From Microcoleaceae cyanobacterium UBA11344 (lineage in GTDB: Bacteria > Cyanobacteriota > Cyanobacteriia > Cyanobacteriales > Microcoleaceae): 10,014 nucleotides of DNA. Where the stretch lies: NCBI GenBank assembly GCA_003483675.1, contig DMYK01000540.1, positions 1 to 10,014 on the forward strand, given 5' to 3'. Below the pieces are notes generated by a model that saw only the letters and a program-made list of their open reading frames with translations, did no database searches and was not told where the DNA came from. Both the position numbers and the translations under genes were made by a program. Position 1 is the stretch's first letter. Every line of letters begins with the position of its first letter. This document shows positions 6,411-10,014 of this stretch, in pieces.

Positions 6411-9117
6411 TACTAATTAACTCCTTCAATAGATTTATGCGTTTGGAAGAATCAGCCAAATTTGGCTTTTTAGCGAGCAGTTGTAGGCAACTATTATGAT
6501 CGCATTTGGGAATCTTTATAGACGGAATCCTATTAAGGATATCTACAAGTCTATCATCAATCAAGATAAGATTGCAATCAGGAAGGGATTCTCTTAGTGC
6601 GCTCACGATCTTTTCATCTGAACCTTTTTTAAAAAGATAGCCTTGCAGTTTCTTTAACTCACCGTATGTGTAAAACTTTTCTTCAGCGTAGTTATAGCCC
6701 CAAAAGAGAGGGGTATTAAGCAATGAAGTATTAAGAATATTTTCAGGTACTTCTCTAATGACTTCTTGGATCAGTTTTTTACTAACTTTCTGGCTTAATG
6801 GCTCGTCTTGCAATATTTTGCTGAGACAAGTAAGTACCGCAACTGCTTGCTGAGAGTTCAGTTTTTCTTGACTAGATTGTGATTCAGGCTCAAAAATTTC
6901 ATAGATAAGTAGCACATCGAGGTTGAGTGCATAGAGCTTGTTAAGAACATTATGCACGGCGGTTGGCTCGTTTGCGTCGAATTTGGCGATCGCGTAACGA
7001 TTTTTCGGTAACAGAAGTTCTACTAATTTCTTTACACAGGGAAGAATTTCATCCTTTTGTAGTTGTGCTATACCAAGTTTTGCAAAAGCTTTATGAAGTT
7101 CTGCCAAAGCTTTATCATGTTCTGAAAAAGCTTTGTTTTGTAGTTGTGCTATACCAAGTTCTGCCAAAGCTTTATGATGTTCTGCCAAAGCTTTATGATG
7201 TTCTGCAAAGGCTTTATGAAGAAGTTTTCTTAAGCTTACCTGAACTTTTTCATCATTGATAACCTTAGTTTCCTGCTTACTTAAAAAAGCTTGGAGAAAG
7301 CTAAGATTATCTATATTTGAGAAAATTTTGCTGGGTTCGAGTAAATTTATAATGGCGCATATTTCGTCTGATTTCCATGTGAGAGTATTTTTTTCTGCAA
7401 GTAAGTTCGGTTTTCCTTTGACGGTTAAGCAGTATTGCTCGGCAAGTTTCTCAAGTTGTGGGAAAGCATCCCAGATAGACTTAGAAGGAATGCTAGGAAG
7501 CGATCGCACAGTTGCATCCAATCCTATAAGTTGCCACTGATTGACCGAAGGACAAGTACGAAATACCCATTGATACTCGAAGTAAATACTTTGCCTAAAT
7601 ACTTTGCCTTCAAAGAGGTGAGACTTAAGAAGTCCTTGACATAAATATGATATAGCAATATTAGAAAGCTTATGAGTTTTTACGAAATTATCCAAAGATG
7701 GTAAAATAAGTCTTAGTGTTCCTTTTGTCGCAAGCAGATAGTTCCACTGCCAAACCATATCATCCTCGTTTTGGGGAGGATGATTGATCGCTTTACTATC
7801 AATATTCTTTAGCCCTTCAATATATTTTCTTCCAGAATCAAGAAAAAAGTAACCGTGCATAAAGATTGTGTAGTCTTGTTCGCCATCACAATCAATTTGT
7901 TGATGTGCAGCACGTTCTTCTTCATTTGATGTGGTTTCATCACTCGCCAGAGGCAGAAAAACTGCCCATTGAAGAGTTAATTTAGCACTACGAGATGTGT
8001 TACTTGATTTTTGCGTATGCGTAAAAACAACACCACAGTGAGGAATTGACTTGTCAGGAATAAATTCTTCTTCATAATATTTATCTTCATTGATAGATAA
8101 TCGCTGGCTCCAGTAGCAAGATTGCGGCAAATCTTCCCAAAAGTTTTTTGAGGCTTTATCCGCATCTTGCCCCAGTAAAAATGCAAAATCTTCGGCTGGC
8201 AATATCCGCTCAATACCAGCAAAAGAGATCGCCTGTTTACTCACAGTTACTTTTCCTTCGAGACGATGCTCATTAGGTGAAAGTGCATCTTTATCTTTAT
8301 CATTCTTAGGGTAAATAAAGCGTTCTAAATGAACTGAAGAATCTAAGCAAACATTAAATTTTTGTTGTAATGTTCTTGTTTCATCCTCAACCCAATATTG
8401 AATATTTGTCAGGTGTCGCAATAAAGGAAGTAGTTGCCCAATTTTGATATCCATATCATTAGGCAAACTATCTTGGATCGAATTTTCGTCATTGTAAAAA
8501 TTGGCCAGAATATAGCGTCCATCACTTTTTCGAAATGGAACCCAAAGAAGGAAATATTGGTTATCTGTATCCTTAATTAACTTGCGATCAATCAGATACT
8601 TTTCCAAATGCTCATGGTCTACTTCATTTAACTCAATCCATGCTGGTCGGTTCTTATCTTGCCATTCTGGTCGTCTCCTATCTTCACCATCGAGTGTCGC
8701 CCAAGGATTAATAAAAGCACAGCACCCGTTAGGAATATCTTCAGAACGCGCAATATAGAAAAAAGCTTCGCAAAAGTGAAAAATGCTTTTTTGTCCTAAG
8801 CCAAACTTACCAATTTTGCCCTTATCTCGTGCATTTGCATCAATACCAAAAGAACAAATTGCTTTACGATCAGATTTTTTAAACACACCATCATTGAGAA
8901 AAAATAGGGCTGGTATTTTCAAAAGCGGATGAACTACCGGATTATCATCGGTGCCAATCAATCCTCTAGATATCCCGAACTTAAGAGTTTTGGCTTGGCC
9001 ATCGTTCGCATTTTGAATAATTTCTTTGATAATTGGAAAGCCTTGCTTATATCGTTCTTTCAGAAGACTCTTTATCTGGTTAATGATTGCACCTGGTGGG
9101 GAGTCTAAACCTGGCAT
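6403..9117 (-). CDS. Sacsin N-terminal ATP-binding-like (GHKL/Hsp90-type) ATPase protein with heptad repeats
   Basis: 904 residues, first gene of the operon. The N-terminal GHKL ATPase domain has all main boxes: N-box KEIIQNANDG (Glu32, Asn36, Asp39), G1 LNDG (Asp76, Gly77), and lid GKIGKFGLGQKS (100-111). This is the sacsin-like branch rather than histidine kinase or MutL. Further in, MHGYFFLDSGRKYI (420-433) resembles the conserved His-Gly-x-Phe-Phe segment found after the ATPase domain in such proteins. Residues 634-688 are a tandem array of seven-residue units (KALAEHH type) in two 27-residue blocks, probably helical. The rest of the C-terminal half looks helical and I recognise no domain in it; no nuclease motif is seen. 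No signal peptide or membrane helix is evident. The ATG at 9117 has AGGAAA 5 nt upstream and a consensus promoter. It overlaps the next gene by 8 bp, so the two products are likely made together. Probable ATP-driven conformational switch in a defence-type complex (inference). Confidence 0.85.
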   Translation of the reverse strand: MPGLDSPPGAIINQIKSLLKERYKQGFPIIKEIIQNANDGQAKTLKFGISRGLIGTDDNPVVHPLLKIPALFFLNDGVFKKSDRKAICSFGIDANARDKGKIGKFGLGQKSIFHFCEAFFYIARSEDIPNGCCAFINPWATLDGEDRRRPEWQDKNRPAWIELNEVDHEHLEKYLIDRKLIKDTDNQYFLLWVPFRKSDGRYILANFYNDENSIQDSLPNDMDIKIGQLLPLLRHLTNIQYWVEDETRTLQQKFNVCLDSSVHLERFIYPKNDKDKDALSPNEHRLEGKVTVSKQAISFAGIERILPAEDFAFLLGQDADKASKNFWEDLPQSCYWSQRLSINEDKYYEEEFIPDKSIPHCGVVFTHTQKSSNTSRSAKLTLQWAVFLPLASDETTSNEEERAAHQQIDCDGEQDYTIFMHGYFFLDSGRKYIEGLKNIDSKAINHPPQNEDDMVWQWNYLLATKGTLRLILPSLDNFVKTHKLSNIAISYLCQGLLKSHLFEGKVFRQSIYFEYQWVFRTCPSVNQWQLIGLDATVRSLPSIPSKSIWDAFPQLEKLAEQYCLTVKGKPNLLAEKNTLTWKSDEICAIINLLEPSKIFSNIDNLSFLQAFLSKQETKVINDEKVQVSLRKLLHKAFAEHHKALAEHHKALAELGIAQLQNKAFSEHDKALAELHKAFAKLGIAQLQKDEILPCVKKLVELLLPKNRYAIAKFDANEPTAVHNVLNKLYALNLDVLLIYEIFEPESQSSQEKLNSQQAVAVLTCLSKILQDEPLSQKVSKKLIQEVIREVPENILNTSLLNTPLFWGYNYAEEKFYTYGELKKLQGYLFKKGSDEKIVSALRESLPDCNLILIDDRLVDILNRIPSIKIPKCDHNSCLQLLAKKPNLADSSKRINLLKELISNV
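6421..6426 (-). promoter_or_regulatory. Ribosome binding site deciding the start at 6410
   Basis: AAGGAG on the minus strand, 10 nt before the ATG at 6410-6408 and inside the 3' end of the upstream gene. A strong match that supports translation of the second gene from the shared transcript with the 8-bp overlap. Confidence 0.75.
7054..7218 (-). repeat. Hierarchical in-frame coding repeat: 21-bp units in two 81-bp blocks
   Basis: The hexamer AAGCTT recurs at 7086, 7107, 7128, then 7167 and 7188, with a variant 21 bp further on: 21-bp steps broken by one 39-bp step. A 25-base string occurs at 7055-7079 and again at 7136-7160, 81 bp apart. In protein each 27-residue block is three heptads of KA(L/F)AE type ending in GIAQLQ plus Asn or Lys. 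All periods are multiples of 3, so gain or loss of units keeps the frame. Confidence 0.9.
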
Positions 9118-9122
9118 CTTGG

Positions 9123-9128
9123 TTTCCT
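9123..9128 (-). promoter_or_regulatory. Ribosome binding site for the 904-residue protein
   Basis: AGGAAA on the minus strand, 5 nt from the ATG at 9117-9115, with another AAGGAA just upstream. The purine-rich leader supports this start. Confidence 0.6.
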
Positions 9129-9171
9129 TTTCCTTATTTTATAAAATCTCAGTTCTTGCGATCAATGGAAA

Positions 9172-9291
9172 CCATTATACCACATCTTAGCATATCTCGC
9201 AAGTGGCATGACGGAAACAGAAATTCTGGAAGATTTTTCAGAACTAAATTCGGCAGACATCAAAGCCTGCCTTGCTTTTGCAGCGGATAGA
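9172..9291 (+). pseudogene. Relic of a DUF433 (VapB-type antitoxin-like) gene, C-terminal part only
   Basis: The frame reads HILAYLASGMTETEILEDF and then ADIKACLAFAADR, which closely follows the C-terminal half of DUF433 proteins (LAxGMTExEILEDxPxLxxEDIKACLAFAADR). From memory of the family, the N-terminal half with its GKPxIxGTRI-type segment should come before; instead the frame holds unrelated residues and a TAA at 9142-9144. After Arg the family tail is replaced by sequence leading into an inverted repeat. An ATG at 9208 opens a 72-codon frame to 9426, but it lies inside the domain and the frame runs through the repeat, so I read this as a broken gene. DUF433 genes often pair with a PIN-like toxin gene (DUF5615); none is seen here. 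Confidence 0.7.
9174..9202 (-). promoter_or_regulatory. Sigma-70-type promoter of the two-gene operon
   Basis: Minus strand: -35 TTGCGA (9202-9197), a 17-bp spacer, and a perfect -10 TATAAT (9179-9174) preceded by TGG, an extended -10. Transcription would start near 9167, giving a leader of about 50 nt before the ATG at 9117. A short dyad AATGG-AAA-CCATT (9164-9176) overlaps the -10 and start and could be an operator, though with 5-bp arms this is weak. The promoter lies on the strand opposite the DUF433 relic. Confidence 0.75.
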
Positions 9292-9316
9292 TACAATCCT
9301 GGACGCACTCCGACAA

Positions 9317-9382
9317 AGAAACCGGGTTTTTTACCTAATCTGTCGGTACAACCAAGTAATTTGGTAAAAAAACCCGGTTTCT
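9317..9382. repeat. Long inverted repeat, possible terminator for moaA
   Basis: Left arm AGAAACCGGGTTTTTTACC (9317-9335) pairs with GGTAAAAAAACCCGGTTTCT (9363-9382) with one unpaired A and a 27-nt loop. Elements with such arms are dispersed in Oscillatoria-like cyanobacteria (from memory). Read on the minus strand it lies about 30 nt after the moaA stop and could fold the end of that transcript, insulating the operon downstream. It also caps the DUF433 relic. Its terminator function is inferred. Confidence 0.75.
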
Positions 9383-9410
9383 GGGCCCCATGCGTACATC
9401 CTATAGATAA

Positions 9411-10014
9411 TTACCCGCCGATTTGAGACATGGTGCGGCTGTAATTTCCTTGAGTAGTTCCCGAATCCCGCTGCTTGAAATTAATCTCCGGTTTAATCTC
9501 CAATATCTGCCGCACCCGATCGCGCAATTCGATCGTAGACACCCCATTCCGCAAAGCAGTTTTCAAGTCAATTTGCCCCGTTTCGTTGAGCAGACAAGGC
9601 CGCAGCCACCCGTCAGCAGACAAACGCATCCGATTGCAGCGATCGCAAAAACACTCCGACATCTGACTAATAAACCCCAAAGTGCCCTTCGCCCCCGGAA
9701 TTTGAAACACATCCGCCGGCCCATTTCCGCGCACTCCCGACTCCGCTAAACCATATTTATCGCTAATTTGTTGTCGCAAATCTGCCGAAGCTACCCAACC
9801 CTTATCGCCAAATAAATCGCCATTTCCGATCGGCATAAACTCAATAAACCGCACGTGCCAATTCCGGTTAATAGTTAATTCTGCCAACTCCAATATTTCC
9901 CCATCGTTAACACCGGGAATCACCACCACATTCAATTTCAGCGGATCGAATCCAGCTTCATATGCCGCTTGAATTCCCTGCCAAACCTGCATCCAGCGCG
10001 ATCGCCCGCGACTA
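9411..10014 (-). CDS. moaA: GTP 3',8-cyclase MoaA, C-terminal 200 residues (5' end outside window)
   Basis: MoaA is a cytosolic radical SAM enzyme that turns GTP into 3',8-cyclo-7,8-dihydro-GTP, the first step of molybdenum cofactor synthesis. Seen: [38 protein letters not shown], and the second iron-sulfur cluster signature [13 protein letters not shown] with Cys-x2-Cys-x13-Cys (codons at 9647, 9638 and 9596). The protein ends in IGG, the essential C-terminal Gly-Gly of the family. The frame stays open to the window edge, so the Met codon at 9992 is internal. About 125-130 N-terminal residues, including the radical SAM CxxxCxxC motif, lie outside. The visible part looks intact. Base composition is GC-richer than the operon next door, with HIP1 sites at 9639 and 9998, as expected for a resident gene. 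Confidence 0.95.
   Translation of the reverse strand, partial: SRGRSRWMQVWQGIQAAYEAGFDPLKLNVVVIPGVNDGEILELAELTINRNWHVRFIEFMPIGNGDLFGDKGWVASADLRQQISDKYGLAESGVRGNGPADVFQIPGAKGTLGFISQMSECFCDRCNRMRLSADGWLRPCLLNETGQIDLKTALRNGVSTIELRDRVRQILEIKPEINFKQRDSGTTQGNYSRTMSQIGG

Noticed and set aside
7054..7218. CRISPR-like or iteron array
   Set aside because: The repeats are contiguous 21-bp in-frame units with no unique spacers of constant length and encode heptads of a good protein frame.
6963..7259. 98-codon plus-strand frame with repeated YEVLPKL-type units
   Set aside because: It is the antisense shadow of the heptad repeat in the 904-residue protein and has no supporting start signal or family match.
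9291..9402. Target-site duplication around the 9317-9382 inverted repeat (TACAATCCT and TACATCCT)
   Set aside because: The copies differ by an indel and are not directly next to the arms, so chance similarity is more likely.
9208..9426. Intact 72-residue gene starting at ATG 9208
   Set aside because: The DUF433 similarity starts before this ATG, its second half is encoded by a dispersed inverted repeat, and it overlaps the end of moaA.

Overview
The window looks like chromosome from a filamentous cyanobacterium, probably of the Oscillatoria/Microcoleus/Phormidium kind. The signs are complete HIP1 octamers (GCGATCGC) at 442, 5051, 6986, 7500, 9639 and 9998, dispersed inverted repeats of types common in such genomes, and cyanobacterial-looking flanking genes. 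The genus is inference.

Layout. Left flank (1-1143, + strand): the 3' part of a class I SAM-dependent methyltransferase gene, with a small GC-rich palindrome inside its coding sequence. 1142-1287: two tandem copies of a 74-bp unit, each an inverted repeat, beginning on the methyltransferase stop codon. Centre (9117 down to 1305, - strand): a two-gene operon. It encodes a 904-residue protein with an N-terminal sacsin/Hsp90-like (GHKL) ATPase domain, and then, overlapping by 8 bp, a 1701-residue protein with a repetitive N-terminal half, a second sacsin-like ATPase domain in the middle and a C-terminal DUF3883/NOV_C domain that carries a PD-(D/E)XK-like nuclease signature. 9118-9410: a well-formed promoter for the operon, a relic of a DUF433 gene on the opposite strand, and a long inverted repeat. 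Right flank (10014 down to 9411, - strand): the 3' part of moaA, a molybdenum cofactor synthesis gene.

The operon is clearly AT-richer than both flanks and sits between two genes whose 3' ends converge on it, which suggests acquired cargo in a permissive site. The two proteins most plausibly work together: paired GHKL ATPases, a large repeat-rich region that could sense or scaffold, and one putative nuclease domain. This layout fits an anti-phage or anti-plasmid conflict system. I do not recognise it as a named system, and the defence role is inference from domain logic. No integrase, transposase, tRNA or CRISPR array is visible.
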